Source: Sphingomonas phyllosphaerae 5.2 (GTDB lineage Bacteria; Pseudomonadota; Alphaproteobacteria; Sphingomonadales; Sphingomonadaceae). Taken from it: a stretch of DNA of 64,000 nucleotides. The stretch lies in assembly GCF_000419605.1 (NCBI RefSeq), contig NZ_ATTI01000001.1, positions 719,501 through 783,500 of the forward strand, in the 5' to 3' direction. This document shows positions 1-9,269 of this stretch, piece by piece; the stretch's first letter is position 1, and each line of letters opens with the position of its first letter. The notes under the pieces are model-generated. The model was not told the DNA's origin, searched no databases, and saw only the letters and a program-made list of their open reading frames with translations. The position numbers and the translations under genes were made by a program.

Positions 1-1113
1 CACGCCGGGGTAGTAGAAGGAGAAGAGCTGCGGCAGCCCGGCGACGGTGATCGGGCCGGCGACGATGCCGACGCCGTCGTTGTGGTGGAAGTACGCCTGG
101 TTGGAGAAGGTCACGCGATCGGTGACGTTCCAGTCGTACTTGACGTAGCCGAGGTAATCGGTGCGCAGCGCGGCGCTGTAGTAGTTGCTGTAGTTCGCAC
201 CCGACGCGGCATAGCTGGCGGCGTTGTTATAGGGCAGGCGATTGGCGAGATACGCCTGCATTCCGGTGAAATCGGGATACAGGAACGGCCGGATATACGG
301 TTGATAGGTCTGCGACGCGGAGACGACGGTGGCGTCCTCGTTCGGTTCGGCCTTGTCGGAATAGGCGAAATACGCGGTCAGCTTGCCGTTGGCATCGTCG
401 TGGACCAGCTTGGCATTGGCCTGCCAGCCTTTCTGATAGCCCTCGAAATCCCACGCCCGCGCGCGCTGGCGCACGCCCGACACGTAGAAGCGCGTGTTCT
501 GGCCGATGTCCCCGCTATCGACGCGGACGTAGCTGCGCGTCGCGTCGTAGCTGCCGACGGTCTGCGCCGCGGAGATACCGAAGGTGGCTTTCGGATCGCT
601 GGTGAAGGTGTCGATCGTCCCGCCGAGGTTGCTGGTCGAGGCGGTGCCGAGGTCGCCCGCGCCCGATGCGAGCAGCACGCGCCCGACGTTTTCGGAAATG
701 ACTGCGCGCTGGGGGCTCAGGCCGTTGTAATTGCCGTATTGCTGGTCGCCGAGCGGCACGCCGTCGAGCGTGTAACCAAGCTGTTGCGCGTTGAAGCCGT
801 GCACGAACAGCGAAATATTCTGCTCGTTGCTACCCCACGGATCGGCGGTCAGATAGGTGACGCCGGGCAGCGTCTGCAGCGCCTTTAGCGGGCTGATACC
901 GGGCAGGATCTTCTGGATCTCGGTGGAGGTGATCTGCGCCACGGAGCGTGTCGCGGTGCCGGTGACGACGATGTCGTCGCCGGGCGTCGCGGCGGCGTCG
1001 GTCGCCGCGGCCGCATCGGTGGGGGCCGGCGTGGTGGCGACGTTCTGCGCGCGTGCGGGCAGGGGCAGCGCGAGGGCGAGCGGGGCGACGCCCGCGATCA
1101 GGAGATGACGCAT
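1..1113 (-). CDS. TonB-dependent receptor, C-terminus beyond window
   Basis: Outer-membrane TonB-dependent receptor; the frame runs open to base 1, so only the first 371 codons are seen. The start ATG at 1113 opens a signal peptide ending near ALPLPARAQ, followed by a low-complexity Ala/Thr stretch and a TonB-box-like DDIVVTGTA. A plug domain follows, with TLPGVTYL, LFVHGFNAQQLGYTLDGVPLG and the VISENVGRVLLASGAG segment. It starts 26 bp downstream of another TBDR of the same subfamily and shares its plug motifs (QLGYTLDG versus QLGFTLDG), so the pair looks like an old tandem duplication in one transcript. The transported ligand is not known; the phosphatase upstream hints at a phosphorus-containing compound, which is inference. 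Confidence 0.9.
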   Translation of the reverse strand, partial: MRHLLIAGVAPLALALPLPARAQNVATTPAPTDAAAATDAAATPGDDIVVTGTATRSVAQITSTEIQKILPGISPLKALQTLPGVTYLTADPWGSNEQNISLFVHGFNAQQLGYTLDGVPLGDQQYGNYNGLSPQRAVISENVGRVLLASGAGDLGTASTSNLGGTIDTFTSDPKATFGISAAQTVGSYDATRSYVRVDSGDIGQNTRFYVSGVRQRARAWDFEGYQKGWQANAKLVHDDANGKLTAYFAYSDKAEPNEDATVVSASQTYQPYIRPFLYPDFTGMQAYLANRLPYNNAASYAASGANYSNYYSAALRTDYLGYVKYDWNVTDRVTFSNQAYFHHNDGVGIVAGPITVAGLPQLFSFYYPGV

Positions 1114-1139
1114 CTTGAGGTACTTTCGCGAGGAGAAGA

Positions 1140-3491
1140 TCACAGGCCGGTACGCAGCGAGACGAAGAACTGCCGCGGCGCGCCGGCGAGCAGGGTCTGG
1201 TTGTCGCCGCTGGCGCCATAGCCGTTCGAGCCGATGGTCGAGACGTAGCGCTTGTCGAGCAGGTTGGTGGCGCTGCCCTCGATCCGGACGCCGTGTAGGC
1301 CGCCGAGATCGCCGATCGTGTAGCCGATCGTGGCATCGACCAGCACCCGGTCGCCGACCGACTGGTCGTTGGTATAGGTGAAGTAGCGCTTGCTCATGTA
1401 ATCGGCGCCGACCCGGGCGACGAAGCGGCCATCGTCGTAGACGACCTCGCCCTTGGCCATGTGGCGCGGGCTGTCGACGACGGTCCGGCCGCGGGTCGCG
1501 GTGACGAGCGCACCGTCAGCGCCCAGGACGTTGTCCTTATATTGCGAGTGGTTGTAGGAATAAGACGCGAAGATCGAGAGCGGGGCCGCGATCTTGTAGA
1601 GTGCCGTCGCCTCCGCGCCGTAATTCTCCACGCCGCCGACGTTCTGGAGCGTCACCGGATTGCCGACGATGCCCGCGCCGCTGGTCAGCGCGAGCAGTCG
1701 GTTGGTGAAATCGACGTAATAGCCCGCCAGCGATCCCTGGAACCCGCCGGCGCGAAAGCGCAGTCCGGCCTCGGCGGTCTTCGACTTTTCCGGACGCAGG
1801 CGGTCGCGGATCGTGTCGAACCCGGCTTGCGTCGTGGCGAACGGCGAGGTGCCGACTGCCGCCGCGGTGAAGGCGCGCATGTTCTCGGTATAGTTCACGA
1901 ACACCTCGGCCGCGCCGAGCCCGTAGACTGCGCCGACCTGCGGCAGGAACCAGTCGCGTGCCGAAATCCTGCCGGCGGCCAGCCCGCTGGCCACGATCGG
2001 CGTCGCCTGGTTGGTGACCTCGTACCCCTTCCAGCCGCCATTGATGGTCAGCTGACCCAGCGTCAGGCGATCGCTGACGTAGTACAGCTTGGTGTCGGTC
2101 TGGAAATCGGCGTCGAACTGCGTGGCAAACGGGTTCTTCTGGAAACCGAGCACATTGCGCGAGAGCGTCGACTGGTTGGCCAGGCCGTAGAAACGTCGCG
2201 CATTGCGGAAGCTGTTCGATTCGTACCAGCCACCCAGCTCGAGATGATTGGCGCCGGTCTCCACCTTCAGCCGCGCGATCGTGCCGCCGCGGGCGATGTC
2301 ATATTCGGTGGTGCGGATCGACAGCGGTGCCCCGCCCGGCGTGCCGACATACGGCGTCACCCACACGCCCTGGCCGTGGTTGTCGTGGTAATAGCCGGTC
2401 ATGGTCAGCGTCACTGCCTCGGTCAGCGGCGCATCGAGCGTGATCCCGGTCAGGTAATCGCGGCGCAGCCCGGCGGCGTCGTAATAGGCATCGTCGACCG
2501 TGGCATAAGGCGACGGGAAGGTCAGTCCGGCGGTTGGATAAGGCAGCGCGGCGGTCGCCGAATCTTTGCGGGTCCGCTGGTTGCTGTAGATTTGCGCGAA
2601 CTGCAACGCGCGGGCGTAATCGGGGGCGAGATTGTCGGAATCATAGCCCAGCCGCCGGATCATATCGAGGCTGAGATCCTGATAGTCGTTCTCGCGCCGG
2701 TCCGAGAAGTTGAAGAAGGCACTGATCGAGCCGCGCTCGCCGATATCCTGCACCAGCTTGGCGTTCGCCTGGTGCTGGCGCTGAACGCCGTCGCCCTTCC
2801 ACTTGCCGGCCTCGAGATAGCCGTAGCTCAAATACCCGCGCAGCCCGCCGCCGGTCAGGTCGCCGCTGTCGACCCGCACGAACCCGCGATAGGTGTCGTT
2901 CGAGCCATAGGTGCCCGACGCCGCGATCCCGAACGCGTCGGACGGCCGTCGCGAGAAGAATTGCAGCGTCCCGCCAAGGTTGGACGTCGATGCCTCGCCC
3001 AGCGCGCCGGCGCCCTGCGCAACCGTAGTGGCGCCGACGTTCTCCGAAATGATCGCGCGGCTGATGTGCAGGCCGTTGGCGTTGCCGTAGCTCATGTCGC
3101 CCAGCGGAATGCCGTCCAGCGTGAAGCCGAGCTGGTTCTGGTTGAAGCCGCGCAGACTGATGCGGCTCGACCATTCGTAGGCGCCGAACGCATCGGCGGA
3201 CTGGAAATTGACGCCCGGCAGCTTCGCCAGCGCCTTCAGCGGCGTGGTCCCGGGGGTGAGGCGCCCGAGATCGGCGGCGGTGATCGTCTGCACCTGCCGT
3301 GCCTGACCGAAGCCGAGTACGACGACTTCGTTGCCCTCGGTCTCGGTCGGCGCATCGGCCGGCGCAGGGGCGGAGGCGGGGACGGGGGCATCCGCGCTGG
3401 CGACGGGTGCGACGGGCACATCCTCGGCCTGTACGGGAATGGCGGTGATGGCGAGCAGCGCACTGCCGGGGAGCAGCATCGAACGAAGCAT
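1140..3491 (-). CDS. TonB-dependent receptor
   Basis: Complete TBDR of 783 aa. I chose the ATG at 3491 rather than the longer frame from 3623 because it begins a clean signal peptide (MLRSMLLPGSALLAITAIPVQA); the 44 residues before it are Arg-rich and look untranslated. After the signal come a Pro/Ala-rich linker, a TonB-box-like NEVVVLGFG, a plug with KLPGVNFQ, SLRGFNQNQLGFTLDGIPLG and ENVGATTVAQGAGA, and a beta-barrel ending in a terminal aromatic-type strand (PRQFFVSLRTGL). It acts in the outer membrane with TonB-ExbBD energy. The adjacent downstream TBDR is a paralog. Substrate is not evident from sequence. Confidence 0.92.
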   Translation of the reverse strand: MLRSMLLPGSALLAITAIPVQAEDVPVAPVASADAPVPASAPAPADAPTETEGNEVVVLGFGQARQVQTITAADLGRLTPGTTPLKALAKLPGVNFQSADAFGAYEWSSRISLRGFNQNQLGFTLDGIPLGDMSYGNANGLHISRAIISENVGATTVAQGAGALGEASTSNLGGTLQFFSRRPSDAFGIAASGTYGSNDTYRGFVRVDSGDLTGGGLRGYLSYGYLEAGKWKGDGVQRQHQANAKLVQDIGERGSISAFFNFSDRRENDYQDLSLDMIRRLGYDSDNLAPDYARALQFAQIYSNQRTRKDSATAALPYPTAGLTFPSPYATVDDAYYDAAGLRRDYLTGITLDAPLTEAVTLTMTGYYHDNHGQGVWVTPYVGTPGGAPLSIRTTEYDIARGGTIARLKVETGANHLELGGWYESNSFRNARRFYGLANQSTLSRNVLGFQKNPFATQFDADFQTDTKLYYVSDRLTLGQLTINGGWKGYEVTNQATPIVASGLAAGRISARDWFLPQVGAVYGLGAAEVFVNYTENMRAFTAAAVGTSPFATTQAGFDTIRDRLRPEKSKTAEAGLRFRAGGFQGSLAGYYVDFTNRLLALTSGAGIVGNPVTLQNVGGVENYGAEATALYKIAAPLSIFASYSYNHSQYKDNVLGADGALVTATRGRTVVDSPRHMAKGEVVYDDGRFVARVGADYMSKRYFTYTNDQSVGDRVLVDATIGYTIGDLGGLHGVRIEGSATNLLDKRYVSTIGSNGYGASGDNQTLLAGAPRQFFVSLRTGL

Positions 3492-3591
3492 GATCTCGGT
3501 TTCCCTTTGACGCCGCGTCTCTTTGGCGCGGCCTTGCCGATCCCCCTGCGCGCCGCTGTTTGCGGGCGCATGACCGTTTGGTTGCCGGGGT

Positions 3592-3620
3592 GTGACGGTC
3601 GCGCGGCGGTTTCGTGACGG
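3592..3620 (-). promoter_or_regulatory. Pho-box-like direct repeat upstream of tandem TBDRs
   Basis: Read on the minus strand, two exact CCGTCAC heptamers start 22 bp apart (two 11-bp steps), with a degenerate CCGCCGC at the middle step. PhoB boxes are 11-bp direct repeats of a CTGTCAT/C-like heptamer. The site lies about 100 bp upstream of the TBDR start at 3491 and just after the phoD-like gene, so phosphate control of the receptors is a reasonable inference. The match to the consensus is imperfect. Confidence 0.4.
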
Positions 3621-3714
3621 CACCCGGCAGGCAGTCTCGTGTAGGCCGCCTCGTGGCGGCGGGGACGACGGCGGCGCGAGCGTAGCGGTTGGTGCCGCTA
3701 CGCTTGCAAACGGA

Positions 3715-5385
3715 TCAGGCCATCACGTTTCGGCCGCGCGCAACCGTGGCGGTGTGGCCGATCGTCGCGGCGGGCGTGTGCTTCAGGATCGTGTCGACCA
3801 TGATCCAGTCGTTGCGTACCGCGTCGGCGGCGAGCGTCAGCGCCATGTAGCCGCGGCGCGCGGTGTCGCACCATTTCAGCTCGCAATTCGTGCGTACCAG
3901 GTCGGCGGCGATGCGCTTCGGATCGTAGCTGGTCGCACTTTCGAAGCCGGGGGAGGTGACGCTGTGCCCCGCGAACTCGACAGCGGCGGCATGGTCATCG
4001 TGCGCAAGGTCGTATGCCCAGGCATTGTGGCTGTCGCCGGAGATCAGCACGGTATTGCCGCCGAGCGCCTGCGCCTGTCGCAGGAAGCGCGTGCGCGCGG
4101 CGGGGTAGCCGCCCCAATTGTCGACATTGAACGGCAGGCCGACCGCGGCGGCGGCGATGCCGTTCCGCACATAGCTGCTGCCACGGTCAGTGCTGCCGCG
4201 CATCCACGTCGCGGCATCGGCCGGCATGTCGGTCTGCCCCATGATCGTGCCGAAGCCGACCACCTGCCATGTCCGACCGCTGCGCACCGAGGCGGCGAGC
4301 GCGTGATCGAGCCAGCTTTCCTGTTGCCAGCCCATCATCGTCGCGCCCGGATCCTGCCATGCGCCATCGCGGAACGCCCGCAGCGCGGCGGTGGGATCGG
4401 CGGACCTGAAGAGGCCATCGAGGTCGGGCTGCTGCGTGCGGCCGAGCAGGCGCGTCTCTGTGCGGAACAGCGTGGCCAGCGCGCCGATGTCATAGGCCTT
4501 CCACGGCTCGTCGGACACCGGCATCCACTCGCGATACGCCTGGATCGAGGCGGCGCGGCGCTGGTTCCAGTCGCCTTCGGTGGCGGGGTCGTGATTCTGC
4601 GCGCCCCCTTCCCAGCTGTCGTTGGCGCTTTCGTGATCGTCCCATTGCGCGATCATCGGCAAGCGCGCGTGCAGCCGCTGGAGGTCGGGGTCGGCGCGGT
4701 AGCTGGCGAAGCGCTGGCGATAGTCGACAAGGTGGACGGTCTCGGCCAGCGGCATCGGCAGGCGGCCCGGGATCGTCTCCTTCGCCGCGGGATAATGGTC
4801 GGGCGAATATTCGTAGAAATAGTCACCGAGGTGGACCGCGCAATCGAGGTCGTCGCGCGCCGCCGCATGGGCATAGGCGTTGAACCAGCCGTAGCCGAGG
4901 TTCGAGCACGAGAAGATCGCCGCCCGCCACGTCCGCGTTCCGTCGGCGGGCAGCGTGCGGGTCCGCCCGATCGGCGAGCGCGTGCCGTCGGGTGCGACGA
5001 ACCGGAACCAATACCAGCGATCGGGCGCGAGCCCGTCGGCGGTGAGCTTGACGGTATAGTCGCGCCACGGGCCGGTGATCTGCGCGCCGGCGGGCCGCGC
5101 GCCGCTCATGTCCGGTTGCTCCGCGATCTCGGCCGTCACCTCGCCCGCGCGGCCGCCGGGGATCACGCAACGCGTCCACAGCAGCACCGAGCCGGCCGCG
5201 GGCTCGCCGCTGGCGACGGAATGGGTGAAGCCGTGTTCGGCTACCCCTCCGGCGGCGAACAGCGGGCTGGCGGCAGTCAGCGCGCCGGCGCCGACGAGGA
5301 GGGAGCGGCGATCGATGAGCACAGGCGGACTTCCCGGAAAGGTCGCGAACCCGCTGCGCTTGGGCGCGGTTTGTGCAGCCTTCAT
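3715..5385 (-). CDS. phoD: PhoD-family alkaline phosphatase/phosphodiesterase, TAT-exported
   Basis: A 556-aa PhoD-type enzyme that hydrolyses phosphomono- or diesters outside the cytoplasm. The N-terminus has a twin-arginine signal (DRRSLLVGAGALTAASPLFA, near residues 25-44). Next comes the PhoD N-terminal domain (HSVASGEPAAGSVLLWTRC), then the metallophosphatase core with CSNLGYGWFNAY, HLGDYFYEYS, QWDDHESANDSW and ISGDSHNAW, which carry the Fe/Ca ligands of the family. Length is normal. It lies upstream of, and on the same strand as, two TBDR genes that it may serve by releasing a phosphorus compound. An alternative GTG start 21 codons in would remove the unusual leader before the RR motif. 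Confidence 0.9.
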   Translation of the reverse strand: MKAAQTAPKRSGFATFPGSPPVLIDRRSLLVGAGALTAASPLFAAGGVAEHGFTHSVASGEPAAGSVLLWTRCVIPGGRAGEVTAEIAEQPDMSGARPAGAQITGPWRDYTVKLTADGLAPDRWYWFRFVAPDGTRSPIGRTRTLPADGTRTWRAAIFSCSNLGYGWFNAYAHAAARDDLDCAVHLGDYFYEYSPDHYPAAKETIPGRLPMPLAETVHLVDYRQRFASYRADPDLQRLHARLPMIAQWDDHESANDSWEGGAQNHDPATEGDWNQRRAASIQAYREWMPVSDEPWKAYDIGALATLFRTETRLLGRTQQPDLDGLFRSADPTAALRAFRDGAWQDPGATMMGWQQESWLDHALAASVRSGRTWQVVGFGTIMGQTDMPADAATWMRGSTDRGSSYVRNGIAAAAVGLPFNVDNWGGYPAARTRFLRQAQALGGNTVLISGDSHNAWAYDLAHDDHAAAVEFAGHSVTSPGFESATSYDPKRIAADLVRTNCELKWCDTARRGYMALTLAADAVRNDWIMVDTILKHTPAATIGHTATVARGRNVMA

Positions 5386-5457
5386 GACAGCAGGCGAACC
5401 GGTCGCGCAGTCGTGCGTTGGCGCGGTTCCCTCCCGACATCCTTATGGTGATCGATC

Positions 5458-6312
5458 GTGCGCAAGTTCCTCGTCGCCCAGAGCGAAACCCCCGACGAGC
5501 GCGAAGCGCGGCGCGCGCGCACCGGTCAAAGCTCGGGCGAGACCTATGCCGACACGTTGCGCGAACTCGACGCCGCGGCCGACATCGAGATCTGTCAGCC
5601 CGCGGACGCGGACTCTCCGGTGTTCACCCCCGACGAACTGGCGTGCTTCGACGCGGTGTTCCTTACCGGCTCGCCGCTGCACGTCTATGACGACAGCCCG
5701 GAAGTGCGGCGGCAGTTGGCGTTCATGCGCGCGGTGTTCGCGTCCGGCACGCCGTCGTTCGGGTCGTGTGCGGGGTTGCAGGTGGCGGTAGTGGCCGCGG
5801 GCGGCAGCGTCCGCAAGATGCCGGCGCGGATGGAGGCGGGCCTTTCGCGGCGGATCGTCGCGACATCGGCAGGTCGCGAGCATCCGCTGCTTGCCGGGCG
5901 GCCGACGACGTGGGACGCCCCGGCGATCCATGGCGACGAGGTGGCGACACTTCCCGACGGCGCGACGCGACTGGCCGGTAACGACGTGACGCAGGTGCAG
6001 GCGGCGGAGATCCGTTTCGACAAGGGGGTGTTCTGGGGCGTGCAATATCACCCCGAGCTGTCGCTGGAGGAGATCGCGATCGCGCTGCGGCGGCAGGCCC
6101 CTGATCTGGTCGAGGCGGGGCTGGCGGACGACGAGCGCGAAGTCGAGGAACGCGCCGACGTCATGGAGGCGTTGCATCATGCGCCGCAGCGGCGATCGCT
6201 GCGCTGGCGGTTGGGGGTGGATGGCGAACTGGCTGATCAGGACGGGCGGCGGCGCGAGATCGTCAATTTTCTATCGGCCTTGCCGACGATCGACCGGCGC
6301 GGCGCGCGCTAG
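5458..6312 (+). CDS. Class I glutamine amidotransferase (GATase1) domain protein
   Basis: A 284-aa protein with a type-1 glutamine amidotransferase fold like the GuaA amidotransferase half. The nucleophile elbow is GSCAGLQ (near residues 101-107). The catalytic His-Glu pair is in VQYHPELS (near 197-204), and a GSP oxyanion-like segment (FLTGSPLHVYDD) precedes them. It has no synthetase partner domain. A roughly 75-residue C-terminal helical extension may bind a partner or substrate. The start is GTG; no in-frame ATG lies upstream. It is transcribed divergently from the phoD-like gene across a 72-bp gap. The amide acceptor is unknown. Confidence 0.85.
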   Translation: MRKFLVAQSETPDEREARRARTGQSSGETYADTLRELDAAADIEICQPADADSPVFTPDELACFDAVFLTGSPLHVYDDSPEVRRQLAFMRAVFASGTPSFGSCAGLQVAVVAAGGSVRKMPARMEAGLSRRIVATSAGREHPLLAGRPTTWDAPAIHGDEVATLPDGATRLAGNDVTQVQAAEIRFDKGVFWGVQYHPELSLEEIAIALRRQAPDLVEAGLADDEREVEERADVMEALHHAPQRRSLRWRLGVDGELADQDGRRREIVNFLSALPTIDRRGAR

Positions 6313-6349
6313 TTCGGGTTCTAGGCGGGAGTTCGGGTTCTAGGCGGGT
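6312..6349. repeat. Two-copy 19-bp tandem repeat
   Basis: The 19-mer gttcgggttctaggcggg(a/t) occurs twice head to tail between the GATase gene and the DUF2256 gene. The right copy supplies the stop codon and last codons of the DUF2256 gene. The left copy would give an identical in-frame tail if read through. Confidence 0.85.
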
Positions 6350-6486
6350 CGCTCGCCGATGCCGCGGCAGCGGTCGGAGCAATATTTCACCGCCTCCCAG
6401 TCACGGGCCCATTTCTTGCGCCACGCGAACGGACGGTGGCAGCTTGCGCAGATTTTCTCCGGGAGATGCGGTTTCCTGTGCGCCAT
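6340..6486 (-). CDS. DUF2256 small zinc-ribbon-like protein
   Basis: A 48-aa protein. The sequence carries the DUF2256 hallmarks: HLPEKICASCHRPFAWRKKW followed by VKYCSDRCRG. Four cysteines in two CxxC pairs (CASC and CSDRC) suggest one bound zinc. The family is small, conserved and of unknown function, often found beside photolyase or FAD-binding genes, which are not seen here. The start ATG is at 6486. It is convergent with the GATase gene. Confidence 0.88.
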   Translation of the reverse strand: MAHRKPHLPEKICASCHRPFAWRKKWARDWEAVKYCSDRCRGIGERPA

Positions 6487-6599
6487 CCCCGCCCAACCCT
6501 TGCGGGGGGTGGTAGGGTCCGGTCACCGTGCGAACGAATGTAGATGGTCGCGCGAAATGCGGTAGGCTGTCGGGAATCGATAAAGGCAGGGGATACGGA

Positions 6600-7628
6600 A
6601 TGATGCGCGTGGGAGCGGATGGGCCGGGGCGGCGAGCGGTGCTGGGTGGCCTGGCAGGGGCGATGCTGACGGGGTTTGCTGCCGATGCCTTCGCGGCGCG
6701 GGTGAGGCGGCTGACGCCCGCCTTCGACCGGATCGTCGCGCCGGGTACGCCGGTGGAGGTGATCGCGACCGGCATCAAATGGGCGGAGGGTCCGCTGTGG
6801 GTGCCGCAGGGCGGCGGTTATCTGCTGTTCTCGGATCCGCCCGCCAATATCGTCCGGCGCTGGTCGCGGTCCAAGGGGACAGCGACGTTCCTGTCGCCGT
6901 CCGGGGCGCCCGGCGCCGACCCGGCGATCTATCGCGAGCCGGGTGCGAACGGACTGGCGCTCGATCATGGCGGGCGCTTGCTGATCGCGAACAGCGGCGG
7001 CCGCTCGATCGATCGCGTCGACCTGACGAACAAGCGCCGTACGGTGCTGGTCGACCGCTACAAGGGGAAGCGGTTCAACAGTCCCAACGACATGCATGTC
7101 GCCCGTGACGGCGCGATCTGGTTCACCGACCCACCCTATGGCCTGAAGGGCGAGGACGCCTCCCCGGCGCGTGAGCAAGGCATCAACGGCGTCTATCGCT
7201 GGCGCGAGGGCGGCGAAGCGGTGCTGATCGACGGCTCGCTGTCGCGCCCGAACGGTATCGCGCTGTCACCCGACGAGCGGCGGCTTTACGTTACGGTGTC
7301 CGACGGCGCCGATCCGCGCGTGATGGCGTACGATCTGGGCCGCGACGGTATGCCCACCGCGTCGCGGGTGCTGGTATCGGCCAAGGCGGCGCATGATGCG
7401 GGCAAGCCGGGGCTGCCTGACGGGATGAAGGTGGCGCGCGACGGCACGCTCGTCTGTTCGATGCCGGGCGGGATCGCATTCCTGACGCCGGAGGGCGAGC
7501 CGATCGGGATGATCGAGACGAACGTGTCGGCCGCCAATGCCGCGTTCGGGGAAGGCGGTCGCGCGCTGTTCCTCACCGCGTCGGATCGCGTGCTGCGGGT
7601 GGCGCTGCGCCCTGGCTGGCAGGGGTGA
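6600..7628 (+). CDS. SMP-30/gluconolactonase-family lactonase, exported
   Basis: A 342-aa six-bladed propeller lactonase of the SMP-30/gluconolaconase/LRE family, which hydrolyses sugar-type lactones. The N-terminus has a twin-arginine-like signal (GRRAVLGGLAGAMLTGFA). Metal-site motifs are visible: the Glu in WAEGPLWV, Asn in FNSPNDMHV and Asp in LSPDERRLYV. The signature FTDPPYGLKG is present. The frame extends upstream to 6528, but the paired ATG codons at 6600/6603 match the signal peptide. It stands alone on its strand. Confidence 0.88.
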   Translation: MMRVGADGPGRRAVLGGLAGAMLTGFAADAFAARVRRLTPAFDRIVAPGTPVEVIATGIKWAEGPLWVPQGGGYLLFSDPPANIVRRWSRSKGTATFLSPSGAPGADPAIYREPGANGLALDHGGRLLIANSGGRSIDRVDLTNKRRTVLVDRYKGKRFNSPNDMHVARDGAIWFTDPPYGLKGEDASPAREQGINGVYRWREGGEAVLIDGSLSRPNGIALSPDERRLYVTVSDGADPRVMAYDLGRDGMPTASRVLVSAKAAHDAGKPGLPDGMKVARDGTLVCSMPGGIAFLTPEGEPIGMIETNVSAANAAFGEGGRALFLTASDRVLRVALRPGWQG

Positions 7629-7717
7629 TACGGATCGGGGTTGATCTCCCACTGAATCGATGTACATTCACGGCGACGGTGGCGCATCGCCATCGAGCTT
7701 GAAGGGGATGTGCGTTG

Positions 7718-7960
7718 ATGAAGAAGATCGTTGCGGGCATGTCCGCGGTCGCGCTGGCGCTTTCGCTGGCGGCGTGCGGATCGAAGACCGACACCGCCAA
7801 TGACAGTGCGATCAATGCCGAACTCGGCAACGACGCGGCGTTGAACGACCTGTTGCCGGCCGACGAGAACGGTGCGGGGATCGACAATGGCGATGCCGGC
7901 GCGCTGCCGCTGAACGCGGTCGACGGCAACGGCACCGCCGCGACGACCAACGCGCTCTGA
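7718..7960 (+). CDS. Small Asn/Asp/Ala-rich lipoprotein
   Basis: An 80-aa predicted lipoprotein. MKKIVAGMSAVALALSLAAC gives a signal peptide and lipobox with Cys20. The mature part is short, acidic and disordered-looking, rich in Asn, Asp and Ala with no recognisable fold. A GAAGGGG ribosome site precedes the ATG at 7718. Such short lipoproteins are common in Sphingomonads; function unknown. Confidence 0.75.
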   Translation: MKKIVAGMSAVALALSLAACGSKTDTANDSAINAELGNDAALNDLLPADENGAGIDNGDAGALPLNAVDGNGTAATTNAL

Positions 7961-8031
7961 CGAATTCGCGGACGCACCTGCGGGCGCGTCCGCCGCATCT
8001 TACCGTCTGGAGTTGCTCCCTAGACGAAACT

Positions 8032-8065
8032 GGTCCGGTCCCGCCTCGGCGGCGCCGGACCTTTT
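8032..8065. terminator. Terminator hairpin between convergent genes
   Basis: GGTCCGG pairs with CCGGACC around a GC-rich interior that can pair further, followed by TTTT on the plus strand. It lies between the lipoprotein gene (plus) and mnmA (minus, ending 8067), and reads as a plausible terminator both ways. Confidence 0.7.
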
Positions 8066-8066
8066 G

Positions 8067-9164
8067 TCAGGCGGCGGCGAGGGCGGGTTCGGTTGCCGCG
8101 ATCCAGCCGCCGCCGAGCACGCGGTCGCCGGCGTAGAGCACCGCGGCCTGGCCCGGCGCGACGCCATATTCCGGCGCCTCGAACACCAGCCGGTCGCCGA
8201 TCATCCGCGCCGGGACAGGCCGGGCCATCGAGCGGACCTTGGCGGTGAGCGCGCCGTCCAGCGGGCCGAGCACGTTCATCCCGTCGAGCCGCGCCGCCGC
8301 GACCGCAAGCGCGGCGCGGGGCCCCACGACGACGCGCTGCGCCTCCGCCTCCAGCCGCACGACGTAGAGCGGCTCGGCGCTGCCGCCGATCTCCAGCCCA
8401 CGCCGCTGCCCGACGGTATAATGGACGAGCCCGCGATGCTCGCCGAGCTTTTGTCCCGAAAGATCGACGATATCGCCGCCGGCCGCGGCTTCGGGGCGCA
8501 GCTTCCTGACCAGCGAGGCGTAGTCGCCGTCGGGGACGAAGCAGATGTCCTGGCTGTCCGGCTTGTCGGCGACGAGCAGCGCCAGTTCGGCGGCGAGCTC
8601 GCGGACGCGCGGTTTGGGCAGCCCGCCGAGCGGGAAGCGCAGGAAATCGAGCTGCGCCTGCGTGGTCCCGAACAGGAAATAGCTCTGGTCGCGCGCAGGA
8701 TCGGCGGCGCGGTGCAATTCTGCGCCGGCCGCGCCCTCCACTCGGCGGACGTAATGTCCGGTGGCGAGGCAGTCCGCACCGAGATCGCGGGCGAGCGCGA
8801 GCAGGTCGGTGAACTTCGGTCCCATGTTGCACTGGACGCACGGGATCGGGGTGCGTCCGGCGAGATATTCGTCGGCGAAGCGATCGATCACGTTCGCACG
8901 GAAGCTGCTTTCGTGGTCGAAGACATAATGCGCGATGCCCAGCTTGTCGCACACCGCGCGCGCGTCGCGGATGTCGCGACCGGCGCAGCACGCGCCGGCG
9001 CGCTTGGTGGCCTCGCCATGATCGTAGAGCTGGAGCGTGACGCCGATCACCTCGGCGCCGCTACGCGCCGCGAGCGCGGCGACGACCGAACTGTCGACCC
9101 CGCCCGACATCGCCACGACGATGCGCCGCGCGCCGGGCGCGAGCTGGAATTCACCGCTGTCCAT
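8067..9164 (-). CDS. mnmA: tRNA-specific 2-thiouridylase MnmA
   Basis: Thiolates U34 of tRNA-Lys, -Glu and -Gln using ATP and persulfide sulfur. The 365-aa protein has the PP-loop SGGVDSS at residues 20-26 and the catalytic cysteine pair Cys112 ([10 protein letters not shown]) and Cys208 (DSQDICFV). It also has the usual [10 protein letters not shown] segment and a C-terminal barrel with [16 protein letters not shown]. Length fits the family. It is transcribed away from the small gene at 9270. Confidence 0.97.
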   Translation of the reverse strand: MDSGEFQLAPGARRIVVAMSGGVDSSVVAALAARSGAEVIGVTLQLYDHGEATKRAGACCAGRDIRDARAVCDKLGIAHYVFDHESSFRANVIDRFADEYLAGRTPIPCVQCNMGPKFTDLLALARDLGADCLATGHYVRRVEGAAGAELHRAADPARDQSYFLFGTTQAQLDFLRFPLGGLPKPRVRELAAELALLVADKPDSQDICFVPDGDYASLVRKLRPEAAAGGDIVDLSGQKLGEHRGLVHYTVGQRRGLEIGGSAEPLYVVRLEAEAQRVVVGPRAALAVAAARLDGMNVLGPLDGALTAKVRSMARPVPARMIGDRLVFEAPEYGVAPGQAAVLYAGDRVLGGGWIAATEPALAAA

Positions 9165-9269
9165 GATGCCGCCGTCATACAGTCGCGGGGGGTGCCGCGT
9201 AAACCGAAATGAACGAAGCGTTGCCTTGCGCTTTACCCGGCCTTCAGACCGTGGCGGCTACGTCGGGGC

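Noticed and set aside
1461..3617. A 718-codon plus-strand frame antisense to the TBDR
   Set aside because: It mirrors the TBDR codons; no domain or signal, typical GC-driven shadow.
6359..6565. A 68-aa plus-strand frame
   Set aside because: It is antisense to the clear DUF2256 gene and has no features of its own.
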